From the NCBI RefSeq assembly GCF_037543845.1, contig NZ_JBBIFX010000004.1, positions 186,001-250,000 of the forward strand: DNA of 64,000 bases, in the 5' to 3' direction. A model generated the notes under the pieces. That model saw only the letters and a list, made by a program, of their open reading frames with translations, was not told where the DNA came from and did no database searches. This document shows positions 1 through 7,664 of this stretch, one piece after another. The stretch's first letter is position 1. The number at the start of each line of letters is the position of its first letter. A program made the translations under genes and the position numbers. This stretch comes from Gymnodinialimonas ulvae (lineage in GTDB: Bacteria > Pseudomonadota > Alphaproteobacteria > Rhodobacterales > Rhodobacteraceae).

Positions 1-1
1 C

Positions 2-79
2 GCAACCCTCGTCATGCTCGCCGCGCTCGCCCACCTCCTCGCCTCCAACCGCGCCACCTCACGTCGCAAGCGCGCCTGA
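2..79 (+). CDS. 3' end of a membrane protein (partial)
   Basis: An open frame runs in from the left edge and ends at TGA. The 25 visible residues are a hydrophobic helix (ATLVMLAALAHLLA) followed by a basic tail (SRRKRA). This is the usual look of the last transmembrane segment and cytoplasmic end of an inner-membrane protein, positive-inside. The family cannot be named from so little. The frame has no competing strong frame and the codons are GC-rich like its neighbours. Confidence 0.45.
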   Translation, partial: ATLVMLAALAHLLASNRATSRRKRA

Positions 80-317
80 GGCGCGACACACCGTCTGCGC
101 CCCTGACACGCGCGCGCCCCCTGACGCGCGCCCGCCCCTCTTTGCTTTCCAAATACCTCCCCCCATTGCCCGATAGGTGGCTTCGCCACCGTAAGGGGAG
201 GGTCCGCACTCACCACACGCGCCCCCGTTGACAATTCACACCACCCCCGCCAAAACCGCGCAACCCATACCCGCAACCGGGCGTTTCGTAGGCGCCAAAC
301 CGACGAGGAGGCCCCAA

Positions 318-2279
318 ATGGCCCAAATCTCCCTCACCTTCCCCGATGGCAACGCGCGCCAATTCGACGCCGGGATCACCCCCGCCGATGTCGCCGCCTC
401 GATCTCCAATTCGCTCGCGAAAAAGGCCATCTCCGCCACCGTCAACGGCGAACACCATGACCTGCAATGGCCCATCGACACCGACGCCTCCATCGCCATC
501 CACACCCTCAAGGATGACGACCAGGCGCTGGAGCTGATCCGCCACGACTGCGCCCACATCATGGCCCGCGCGGTGCAGGAAATCTGGCCCGACGTCAAAG
601 TCACCATCGGCCCCGTGCGCGACCAGGGCTGGTTCTACGATTTCGACCGCGAAGAGCCCTTCACCCCCGAAGACCTCGGCGCGATCGAGGCCAAGATGAA
701 AGAGATCATCAACGCCCGCGATCCCGTGCGCACCGAGGTCTGGGACCGCGACCGCGTCCGCGCGCATTACGAGGCCACCGACGAGCCCTACAAGGTCGAA
801 CTCCTCGACCGCATTCCCGGCGATGAACCCATTCGCATGTATTGGCATGGGGATTGGATGGATCTCTGCCGCGGCCCGCATCTGCAACACACCGGCCAGG
901 TGCCCGCCGACGCCTTCAAACTCATGTCCGTCGCCGCCGCCTATTGGCTCGGCGACAACACCCGCCCCATGCTGCAACGCATCTACGGCGTCGCCTTCAA
1001 GAACCGCGATGACCTGCGCAAATACCTGAATTTCCTCGAAGAGGCCGAAAAGCGGGACCACCGCCGCCTGGGCCGCGAGATGAACCTCTTCCACATGCAG
1101 GAAGAAGCCCCCGGCCAGGTCTTCTGGCACCCCAACGGCTGGACCATCTACACCACGCTGCAAGATTACATGCGCCGCAAGCAGCGCGCCGATGGCTATG
1201 TCGAGGTCAACACCCCCCAGGTTGTCGACCGCAAATTGTGGGAGAAATCCGGCCACTGGGACAAATATCAGGAACACATGTTCATCGTCGAAGTCGATGA
1301 AGAACACGCGCAGACCAAGGCGATCAACGCGCTCAAGCCGATGAATTGCCCCTGCCACGTCGAGGTGTTCAACCAGGGCCTGAAATCCTACCGAGACCTG
1401 CCCTTGCGGATGGCCGAATTCGGCACCTGCGCGCGCTATGAACCCTCCGGCGCGTTGCACGGCATCATGCGCGTGCGCGGCTTCACCCAGGACGACGCGC
1501 ACATCTTCTGCACCGAGGATCAGATCGAGGCCGAATGCGCCAAGTTCATCACCTTCCTGTCCGGCGTCTACAAGGATCTGGGCTTTGAAAGCTTCGACAT
1601 CGCCTTCGCCACCCGCCCCGAAAAGCGTGTGGGCACCGACGCGGCGTGGGATCACGTCGAAGGTGCGCTGGAAGCGGCGATCAAATCCGTGGGCAATCCC
1701 TACCGGATCGAGGAAGGCGACGGCGCATTCTATGGCCCCAAGCTCGACTTCTACCTGACCGACGCGATTGGCCGGGTCTGGCAATGTGGCACCTTCCAGG
1801 TCGACCCGAACCTGCCCGAACGCCTTGGTGCAACCTACATCGCGGCCGACGGGGCCAAGCATCGCCCCTATATGCTGCACCGCGCCTGCCTGGGCAGCTT
1901 CGAGCGCTTCATCGGCATCCTGATCGAAAACTCCGAAGGCCGTCTGCCCTTCTGGCTCGCGCCCCGGCAGGTCGTCGTGGCCTCCATCGTGTCCGAGGCC
2001 GATGACTTCGTGCACGAGGTCGTCGCCGCCCTCAAGGCCGCCGGTGTCCGGGCCGAGGCCGACATCCGCAACGAGAAGATCAACTTCAAGGTCCGCGAAC
2101 ATTCCGTCGGCAAGGTCCCCGCGATCCTGGCCATCGGCAAGCAGGAGGTCGAAAACCGCACCGTCACCCTGCGCCGTCTGGGCGAAAAGCAAACCTCCGT
2201 CCTGCCGCTGGGCGATGTGGTCCAATCGCTGTCCAATGAGGCCATCCCACCCGATCAACAGGCCCGCGCCACGGAATGA
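318..2279 (+). CDS. thrS: Threonyl-tRNA synthetase
   Basis: Class II synthetase charging tRNA-Thr in the cytoplasm. The 653-residue product has the family's usual length (about 640-650). It starts with an N-terminal TGS domain (from MAQISLTFPDGNARQF) and continues with the SAD editing domain (HDCAHIMARAVQEIWP near residue 75, with the HxxxH-type site). The catalytic core carries the zinc Cys in MNCPCHVEVF and motif 2 (TCARYEPSGALHGIMRVRGF). The C-terminal anticodon domain follows. ATG at 318 is chosen because GAGGAG lies 7 nt upstream and the family begins at the TGS domain. An upstream TTG at 228 would add 30 residues that do not look like the family. The stop overlaps the next gene by ATGA, so the two are likely co-transcribed. 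Confidence 0.97.
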   Translation: MAQISLTFPDGNARQFDAGITPADVAASISNSLAKKAISATVNGEHHDLQWPIDTDASIAIHTLKDDDQALELIRHDCAHIMARAVQEIWPDVKVTIGPVRDQGWFYDFDREEPFTPEDLGAIEAKMKEIINARDPVRTEVWDRDRVRAHYEATDEPYKVELLDRIPGDEPIRMYWHGDWMDLCRGPHLQHTGQVPADAFKLMSVAAAYWLGDNTRPMLQRIYGVAFKNRDDLRKYLNFLEEAEKRDHRRLGREMNLFHMQEEAPGQVFWHPNGWTIYTTLQDYMRRKQRADGYVEVNTPQVVDRKLWEKSGHWDKYQEHMFIVEVDEEHAQTKAINALKPMNCPCHVEVFNQGLKSYRDLPLRMAEFGTCARYEPSGALHGIMRVRGFTQDDAHIFCTEDQIEAECAKFITFLSGVYKDLGFESFDIAFATRPEKRVGTDAAWDHVEGALEAAIKSVGNPYRIEEGDGAFYGPKLDFYLTDAIGRVWQCGTFQVDPNLPERLGATYIAADGAKHRPYMLHRACLGSFERFIGILIENSEGRLPFWLAPRQVVVASIVSEADDFVHEVVAALKAAGVRAEADIRNEKINFKVREHSVGKVPAILAIGKQEVENRTVTLRRLGEKQTSVLPLGDVVQSLSNEAIPPDQQARATE

Positions 2280-2818
2280 ACTTCGACGATGCAACCGGCC
2301 TGCTGAACGCGGAACGCTATCTCGGCTTCCACGGGTTGCGGGCCGGGCCCGCATACGGGCATGACGACACCGCCCTGAGCATCGAAGTGGACGGGGCCGA
2401 TGTCTCCGGGCGCGAGGTTGCCGCAGGCACCGGCGACGATGCGATCGACCGTATTCTGGGCCCGGTGCGCGCCATTGAAACCGGCCCCGGCAGCTTGCGC
2501 TACACCCTGCGGTTCGACCCGTGCATCGCCTACACCTGGCGGGACGAAAGCTACGTGATCCCCGAACGGGACGAGGATTTCACCCGAAAGCTGCGCCACT
2601 ACGACCAATCCGCCTTTCTCGATTATGTCACCGCCTCCACCTTCGCCGCCGAGGCTGCGGGCTACCCGTTGGAGCATTTCGCAATTGTCACCCTCGACGC
2701 GGTGATCGACGTCATCTGCCGCGACGCGCCGCAGGTCACGGCCCGCATGCTGGACCCCGATGACCCCGGCCCGCTGCCCGGCGGCCCGTCCGCGCCCCCC
2801 ACCGATCTGCCACGCTAA
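2276..2818 (+). CDS. Hypothetical protein co-transcribed with thrS
   Basis: A 180-residue acidic, soluble-looking protein whose ATG overlaps the thrS stop (ATGA), which implies translational coupling. I do not recognise the family. Visible features are an N-terminal MNFDDATGLLNAERYLG, a central YTLRFDPCIAYTWRDESY, a hydrophobic stretch (HFAIVTLDAVIDVICRDAP), and a proline-rich end (GPLPGGPSAPPTDLPR). There is no signal peptide and no membrane segment. Codon use matches the neighbours. The coupling suggests expression with thrS but does not indicate a function. Confidence 0.75.
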   Translation: MNFDDATGLLNAERYLGFHGLRAGPAYGHDDTALSIEVDGADVSGREVAAGTGDDAIDRILGPVRAIETGPGSLRYTLRFDPCIAYTWRDESYVIPERDEDFTRKLRHYDQSAFLDYVTASTFAAEAAGYPLEHFAIVTLDAVIDVICRDAPQVTARMLDPDDPGPLPGGPSAPPTDLPR

Positions 2819-2982
2819 CAGGCTGTTTTGTCCGGATTTTGTGCGTCCATGCGCGCGCCGGCCGGCCCATCTCCGGCAAAAAGACACCGCTAAATTGCCT
2901 AAAACCCGTCGGTTTATTGCCGCCGCATATTGGTAAATCCATGCCCGAGGGCCGCGTAAATTGGCACGAGCAGGTAACCAGT

Positions 2983-3588
2983 ATGTATCAACGATTAAAC
3001 AATGTGGACGCGTTTGGTCCGTTCCAGCATCCGCTTGGAGCGCCGCAAACCAAACCCCGTCAAAGCGCCTCCGCGCGCAAGGCGACGCCCGATCTGCGCG
3101 CGATCTGCGCCGACACCCCGGTGCCCACCCCGACCGGCCCCGTGGCCGCGGGCGATCTGCGGGTCGGCGACCATGTCACGGCCTCCGACGGCGCAGCACT
3201 GCGCATCACGCGCCTCACGCGCAGCACCTTTTCGCAGAACGATCTGGCCCTGAACCGTGACCTGGCACCGATCCGCATCGAAGGGAATGCCTGCACCGGC
3301 CTGACCAATACCACCACGCTTCTGGTCTCACCCGACCTCGCCCTGCACCCCATGCAAGGCAGCGCCGAAACCCTGCCCGCGCGCGCGCTCTACGACGGCT
3401 GCATGATCCGCGCCGTCACCCCCGAGAACGGCATCGACTACATCCATATCGCGCTCGATCGCCCCGCCTCACTCGACCTCGACGGGTTGTCCATTCGCCT
3501 GGGGGAACCCGCCGGTCAGGCCGCCGCCGGCCAGGCATCTCTCGGCTGGCAGCACACCGAAAAACGCGTCTTCCGCCCGATCCGCTAG
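2983..3588 (+). CDS. Hint-domain protein (Hedgehog/intein-type)
   Basis: A protein of about 201 residues resembling the Hint_2-type proteins frequent in Rhodobacterales. The core ICADTPVPTPTGPVAAGDL then RVGDHVTASDG matches the start of a Hint fold: a Cys near residue 42, then a T-P-x-G-P turn and D-L-x-x-G-D. There is no obvious C-terminal His-Asn splice junction, so classical splicing is unlikely. The start is uncertain. ATG 2983 has a weak GAGCAGG 9 nt upstream. ATG 2941 and an ATG at 2839 are in the same frame and would add 14 or 48 residues of low-complexity lead. The function in this family is not well established. Many members are fused to or sit beside secreted repeat proteins, but none is adjacent here. 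Confidence 0.75.
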   Translation: MYQRLNNVDAFGPFQHPLGAPQTKPRQSASARKATPDLRAICADTPVPTPTGPVAAGDLRVGDHVTASDGAALRITRLTRSTFSQNDLALNRDLAPIRIEGNACTGLTNTTTLLVSPDLALHPMQGSAETLPARALYDGCMIRAVTPENGIDYIHIALDRPASLDLDGLSIRLGEPAGQAAAGQASLGWQHTEKRVFRPIR

Positions 3589-3595
3589 CCCGGGC

Positions 3596-3964
3596 TCAGA
3601 AATGCGCGTGCTCTTCATCGGGCCGCCCCGCCGCCAGCGCCAGCACACCCGCGACGCCGCAAAACGCAATCGGGAACATGGTAAAGACACCAAACCCGAA
3701 CGCATAAAGCATCCCCGCCGCCGACAGCAGCAACAACACCCCGCCCCACAACGCCCGCGATCGCGCCATCGCACCACCCGCAATCGCCAGGATCGGCGAC
3801 ACGAACGCCATCGTGCGATACAGCTCCGGATTGTCCACCTGCGCCGCCAGATCCGGGATCTCCCCGAACCAATCAATGAACACCGTGTAGCCGTAGACGA
3901 AAAAGCCCACGATCATCGCGAGGATCCCTCCGATCACACCAAGGACAAGGGCTGCGTTGCGCAT
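3596..3964 (-). CDS. Small integral membrane protein (DUF4064-like)
   Basis: A 122-residue inner-membrane protein. It has an N-terminal helix (MRNAALVLGVIGGILAMIVG), a short extracytoplasmic loop with FGEIPDLAAQVDNPEL, then three hydrophobic segments (FVSPILAIAGGAMA, LWGGVLLLLSAAGMLYAFGF, FPIAFCGVAGVLALAA). It ends in a charged tail (GRPDEEHAHF). The topology resembles DUF4064/YtxH-like small membrane proteins, but I cannot fix the family. ATG at 3964 is chosen because GGAG lies 7 nt upstream and the protein then opens with the membrane helix. Longer in-frame starts add a non-hydrophobic lead. It is convergent with the Hint gene, with only 7 nt between the stops. Confidence 0.75.
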   Translation of the reverse strand: MRNAALVLGVIGGILAMIVGFFVYGYTVFIDWFGEIPDLAAQVDNPELYRTMAFVSPILAIAGGAMARSRALWGGVLLLLSAAGMLYAFGFGVFTMFPIAFCGVAGVLALAAGRPDEEHAHF

Positions 3965-4058
3965 CTGGCACTCCATGTTTGCTGAACTCGACATGACATG
4001 GGGGCCGCAAAACCGCGCCCCAACCCCCGTTACGGGGAAACCCGGGCGCGCGCTCCCC

Positions 4059-4376
4059 CTAAACGCCCAGCGCCGCCTGCACGTCCTTGCTCCAGCCCAG
4101 ATGCAAGACGCCCGCGTCATCCTCGATCACCGGCCGCTTCATCAACGCCGGATACCTGACCAGCAAATCCGCATGCGCCTCCGCCCGCTCGTCCTGCGAC
4201 AAACCGCGCCACGTCGTGGACCGCGTGTTCACCAACGCCGCCGCGAACGCGTCCAGAAACCGCGCGATCTGCGCCCGCTCCAACGGCTCGGCGCGCACGT
4301 CTACAAACACCGCCCCGTTCAGCGCCTTCACCGCCTTGCGACAGGTGTCACAGGCCTTCAATCCGTAAATGCGCAA
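4059..4376 (-). CDS. ArsC/Spx-family reductase-like protein
   Basis: A 105-residue thioredoxin-fold protein of the ArsC/YffB/Spx family. It starts MRIYGLKACDTCRKAVKALN, the beta strand-active-site loop-helix of this family, with a CxxC (CDTC, residues 9-12) where ArsC has CxxS/T. Towards the C-terminus it has the family's ALMKRPVIEDDAGVLHLGWS, containing the RP cis-Pro region. It probably acts as a small cytoplasmic thiol reductase; the arsenate-reductase name would be over-precise. The start codon is TTG at 4376, supported by a strong GGAGGGG 5-7 nt upstream and by the family N-terminus. Confidence 0.85.
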   Translation of the reverse strand: MRIYGLKACDTCRKAVKALNGAVFVDVRAEPLERAQIARFLDAFAAALVNTRSTTWRGLSQDERAEAHADLLVRYPALMKRPVIEDDAGVLHLGWSKDVQAALGV

Positions 4377-4592
4377 AATTTCCCCTCCGCATAAATCATA
4401 GGCAGACTCATGCCGCGTCGGCGGCAGAATGCCCCAAAACCCTTGTTTTCATCCCGAAACACACCATCCTTTTGTCCGTGAGGGAAGGGGAGCCGCGTCC
4501 TTTTGCAAGCGAGCAGGGCGCCGTGACCTGATTGCACCGCACCGCCGCAACACATGTGGGCGGGACTCGAAACTAAGGAAAGACGCGGGAAA

Positions 4593-4799
4593 ATGCCCAC
4601 CGGCACTGTGAAATGGTTCAACACCACCAAGGGTTTCGGCTTCATCGCACCTGACGACGGCGGCTCGGATGTGTTCGTGCACATCTCGGCCGTGGAACGC
4701 GCAGGCATGACCGATCTGCCCGACAACACGAAACTCAGCTACGAACTGCGCGAGGGCCGCGATGGCCGCTCCTCTGCGGTGGAGCTGCAGAAAGTCTGA
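4593..4799 (+). CDS. cspA: Cold-shock domain protein, CspA family
   Basis: A 68-residue single-domain RNA/ssDNA-binding protein. Both nucleic-acid motifs are present: RNP1 as KGFGFI (residues 15-20) and RNP2 as VFVHIS (residues 30-35). It opens with TGTVKWFNTTKGFGFIAP. Proteins of this family melt RNA structure or chaperone transcripts during cold or growth transitions. ATG 4593 gives the canonical length; an upstream in-frame ATG at 4554 would add 13 unrelated residues. A long untranslated leader (from about 4377) is consistent with post-transcriptional control. A GC-rich hairpin follows the stop. Confidence 0.95.
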   Translation: MPTGTVKWFNTTKGFGFIAPDDGGSDVFVHISAVERAGMTDLPDNTKLSYELREGRDGRSSAVELQKV

Positions 4800-4828
4800 C
4801 GCGCACCGACGCGCACGCAAAAGCCGTC

Positions 4829-4853
4829 CCCGCGCCGCCTTCCCTGGCGCGGG
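4829..4853 (+). terminator. GC-rich hairpin downstream of cspA
   Basis: CCCGCGCC (4829-4836) pairs perfectly with GGCGCGGG (4846-4853) around a 9-nt loop, 29 nt after the cspA stop. There is no good U-tract, so this is either a weak or Rho-assisted terminator or an RNA-stabilising 3' hairpin. Confidence 0.45.
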
Positions 4854-5024
4854 CGACACTCATCTTGCGCGATTAACCGCACCTTTACCCTGACCTGCTA
4901 TCTCTGAACGGGTCAGCATAGGGAGGTGACGGATCGTGCGGAATGCGCGGGCCTCCTCCCGGCCGGCGCCTCCTCCCCCTTTTGTCGCCTCCCCTGCTTC
5001 ATCTTTGGAAAAGGAGGCGCCCCG

Positions 5025-5318
5025 ATGTCCGAATTCCTCGACCTTCTCGCGCTCTACTACCTCTGCGATGCCACCGCCCTGATCCGCCCCATGTCCGGCG
5101 ACGAAGTGCAGGCCTGCATGGGCACATACGACGCTGTCAAAGCCTGGTTCGCTCCCTTCGATCTCGCCGCCCCCGGCACGCTCGAACGCCATGCCCAAAT
5201 GCTCGACGGCTACCGCGGCTTTCTTGACTGGCAACAGGGCAATTCCGATCTGGTCACACTCATGCGCGACGACGCCATGGCCCGCGCCCGCGGCCTCTCC
5301 GGGGCCGTGATCCGCTAA
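5025..5318 (+). CDS. Small hypothetical protein, tandem paralogue 1
   Basis: A 97-residue protein beginning MSEFLDLLALYYLCDATALI, with an AGGAGG ribosome site 9 nt before the ATG (longer in-frame starts are not needed). It is clearly related to the next gene. Both share M-x-EFL-x-LL, YYxCDA, a second Cys in QACMGTYDAVKAWF versus LACVDTYEAVKAFF, a central GT(L/P)E, and a C-terminal helix. There is no signal peptide; the first helix is amphipathic to hydrophobic. I do not recognise the family. The conserved Cys pair and aromatic residues suggest a folded helical domain. Confidence 0.7.
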   Translation: MSEFLDLLALYYLCDATALIRPMSGDEVQACMGTYDAVKAWFAPFDLAAPGTLERHAQMLDGYRGFLDWQQGNSDLVTLMRDDAMARARGLSGAVIR

Positions 5319-5400
5319 GGCCGCTGTCGCCTTCGTGATCCCCGCGCGCTTGACCTGACCCCGCCCGCTGGCCTCTGCTGAGTGCGAAAGGAGCCGCACA

Positions 5401-5670
5401 ATGGGCGAATTCCTCGCACTCCTGCTGGCCTATTACACCTGCGACGCCGCAGCCCAGAGCCAACAACCCCTCTCCGGCGACCGCCTCGCCTGCGTGGACA
5501 CCTACGAGGCCGTCAAAGCCTTCTTCATCCCCCTGAACGAGGCCCCCTTCGGCACCCCCGAACACGCCGCCCAACGCGTTGAGGCCTACATCGCCTTCTC
5601 CGCATGGGAGGCCGAAAACGCGGACGTGGTGGCGGACCTGCGCGCGGCGGCTGCGGCTGCGGTGGAATGA
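5401..5670 (+). CDS. Small hypothetical protein, tandem paralogue 2
   Basis: An 89-residue paralogue of the upstream gene, 82 nt downstream, with its own ribosome site (AAAGGAG, 7 nt before ATG). It starts MGEFLALLLAYYTCDAAAQS and keeps the two conserved cysteines (positions 14 and 31), the SGD and TYEAVKAFF motifs and the C-terminal helix, ending in an alanine-rich tail. Family and function are unknown. The pair arose by tandem duplication and has diverged to roughly 40 percent identity by eye. A large inverted-repeat element starts 9 nt after the stop. Confidence 0.7.
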   Translation: MGEFLALLLAYYTCDAAAQSQQPLSGDRLACVDTYEAVKAFFIPLNEAPFGTPEHAAQRVEAYIAFSAWEAENADVVADLRAAAAAAVE

Positions 5671-5679
5671 GGCGCAAGA

Positions 5680-5821
5680 GCCCCGCCATCGACGGGCCGG
5701 GGAGTGTCGATCCAACGGTCGTTTTGCGCGATTTATGTCTGAAACATCCGCACGCCGCACATTCGGTGCGCCTAGCTTAGCCAAATCGACAGGCCGCCGG
5801 ACGGCCCGTCGATGGCGGGGC
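5680..5821. repeat. Long inverted repeat (20-bp arms) at edge of low-GC islet
   Basis: The left arm 5680-5699 begins GCCCCGCCATCGACGGGCC. It is matched perfectly by the complement of the right arm 5802-5821, which contains GGCCCGTCGATGGCGGGGC. A second nested inverted pair, TGTCGAT (5705-5711) and ATCGACA (5785-5791), lies inside. The 142-nt unit has no open frame of note and no flanking duplication that I can see. It could be a MITE-like element, a structured RNA or a transcription stop. It marks the boundary between GC-rich core DNA and the AT-richer islet to its right. Confidence 0.6.
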
Positions 5822-5900
5822 GGGCCAGCCCGCTGTTAACCCACTTGGGGCATGAAAAACCCTACACAAAACTTCTGCTCAGAGGCCAAAGCCATTGCCA

Positions 5901-6582
5901 TTACCTGACCCAACCCAATTCGTCGCAAACCTCTGACGCCAACGTGTCAATCCAACCAGTCGCGTCTTCAGCGAGTGCTAGAGCCCAGTTCTCGATTGGG
6001 ACATCCATTTCGGGCGGGCAATACGTTACACCACGATCAACGACACTTACAGGAACAACGTAGCTTGGCGTGCTCTTGAGTATTGAACCTGATGGCAAAC
6101 CATCACCAGTCTCGAACGTCCTCTCGGTTATCCGGTAATCGGGCTGTACGTGTATCTGCCCATTAATTCTGCTCACGCAACCGATAACGGTTCTTCTGGC
6201 TCCTTCTTTAAAAACTCCTCCAAAGAAGCCGGGCACCAGAACCGATTTTTCTGCTTTGACCTCTTTGATGACCGACTTGAAAGAATGTTCCTCGGCATTT
6301 CGAGCATGGAAAAGGTAGTGAGCACTCGGTTGCCCACCGTCCAAAACCCCGTCCCGAATTTTCTGCTCAATTCCACCGAGGCCGCTTAATCTACACAGTT
6401 TGCCAAGCAGCTTTTGCGTTTGACACCAAACAGAGATGAAGTTTTCCTAAATCAGACAGGCCTCCGCTGGATCCTCGCAACATTCCAACTCGTCAATATA
6501 CCTCCGGGCACGTCGCAGCTTGCCCTCAAACTTGTGAAAATCATCAGCACCAACGGTCATAATCTACTCGCCAATCGTTCAT
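5901..6582 (-). pseudogene. Broken HEPN-like gene (amber stop, possible frameshift)
   Basis: One minus-strand frame reads from ATG 6560 to TAA 5901, interrupted only by TAG at 6447-6449. Before it: MTVGADDFHKFEGKLRRARR and a helix ending EDPAEACLI. After it: ENFISVWCQTQKLLGKL, then AHYLFHARNAEEHSF. ARNAEEH contains RNxxxH, the HEPN ribonuclease signature; the helix order around it fits HEPN proteins of toxin and defence loci. The remaining ~110 residues look like a small beta-rich domain. A strong Shine-Dalgarno (GGAGGTG, 6592-6598) serves a different ATG (6580-6582) whose frame (MNDWRVDYDRWC) stops at 6544, so a frameshift near the start is also likely. A TTG at 6344 could restart translation and give 147 residues keeping RNxxxH. 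G+C is visibly lower than in neighbours, suggesting transfer then decay. No partner gene is visible. Confidence 0.6.
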
Positions 6583-6674
6583 ATTTTTCTACACCTCCGA
6601 ACTGCGAGAACCCCTTAAAAACCCCTTTCCCCAACAAAACCAACCCCTTAATCCCCGGTTGCAACCTTGCAACC

Positions 6675-7580
6675 TCACCCGAACACCGCCTCGAACTCCC
6701 GCCATTCACCCGCACTCATCCCCGAGCTCTCCTGCGTGACGGTCTCACCGGCCAACCGCCGCCGCACGACCTCGACCCCCTTGCCGCTCAACTGGACCCC
6801 GCCCATCCGGTAGTCCTCGAACGCGCCGTATGCCGCGGGCACCCAATCCTTGACCATCTCGGCAATCGCATCCGCATAGACCCGGATTTCATACTGCGCA
6901 TGGGCGTCCGCGCGCAGCCGCAGGAAGTGGAACAGGTTGTGCAGATCGACCTTCCAATACCATTGCGTGTAGATATTCGCCGGAAGGTTCATCCGCGCCA
7001 ATTCCCGCGCCAGCCCCTTCTGCCCCTCCTGCGACAGCATTTCCTCGTAATGATCATAGGCCCGCCCCGCGTCCTCCTTGAGAACCCGCAACACCCGTTC
7101 GGCCTCTTCGCCCTCCAACGTCTCCCCGCGCCCCTGATTGTTCACCACCGATTGCGCCGCAAGCTGCTCCGGCTCGGGGATATAAAACTCCCGGTCCAGG
7201 ATCGAATACCGCGCCGAATATTCATTCACATTCGCCGTCCGGTGCCGGATCCATTGCCGCGCCACGAACACCGGCAATTTCACATGCAGCTTGATTTCGC
7301 ACATCTCGAACGGCGTCGAATGCCAGTGCCGCATCAGGTAGCGGATCAAACCGCTGTCATCGCGCGCCTTCTTCGTCCCCGCCCCGTAAGACACCCGCGC
7401 CGCCTGCACGATCGCCGCATCGTCGCCCATGTAATCCACGACCCGCACGAACCCGTGGTCGAGCACCGGCTTGGCCTCATAAAGGTGCTTCTCCATCCCC
7501 GGCGCCACGGCGCGCAGCGTGGGTTGCGGATTGGAGCGGGCAGACTGGATATCCTCCAGTTGTTCGGGCGTCAGCGGCAT
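6675..7580 (-). CDS. thyX: Flavin-dependent thymidylate synthase
   Basis: ThyX makes dTMP from dUMP with methylene-THF, FAD and NADPH, replacing ThyA. The 301-residue product has the diagnostic ThyX motif RHRTANVNEYSARYS (RHRxxxxNxxSxR), the upstream FEMCEIKLHVKLPVFVARQW, and the C-terminal dUMP/FAD-binding part around LHNLFHFLRLRADAHAQYEI. ATG 7580 is preceded by GAGGA. The 3' end borders the low-GC islet. The gene is divergent from the DUF817 gene (84 nt apart). No thyA is seen in this window. Confidence 0.97.
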   Translation of the reverse strand: MPLTPEQLEDIQSARSNPQPTLRAVAPGMEKHLYEAKPVLDHGFVRVVDYMGDDAAIVQAARVSYGAGTKKARDDSGLIRYLMRHWHSTPFEMCEIKLHVKLPVFVARQWIRHRTANVNEYSARYSILDREFYIPEPEQLAAQSVVNNQGRGETLEGEEAERVLRVLKEDAGRAYDHYEEMLSQEGQKGLARELARMNLPANIYTQWYWKVDLHNLFHFLRLRADAHAQYEIRVYADAIAEMVKDWVPAAYGAFEDYRMGGVQLSGKGVEVVRRRLAGETVTQESSGMSAGEWREFEAVFG

Positions 7581-7664
7581 GGCATGTCCTCAGGGAATCG
7601 GTGGATCGGCGTGAGGCTATATCTTGCCCTACGCCGCCCAAAGACCGCAAGAAGTTGAGGCAAC

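Noticed and set aside
210..2354. Very long open frames opposite thrS, carB and other genes
   Set aside because: They overlap fully conserved genes in the reverse direction and are products of GC-rich codon use, not proteins.
4377..4592. Small ORF in the cspA leader
   Set aside because: No ribosome site and no composition bias; better read as cspA leader.
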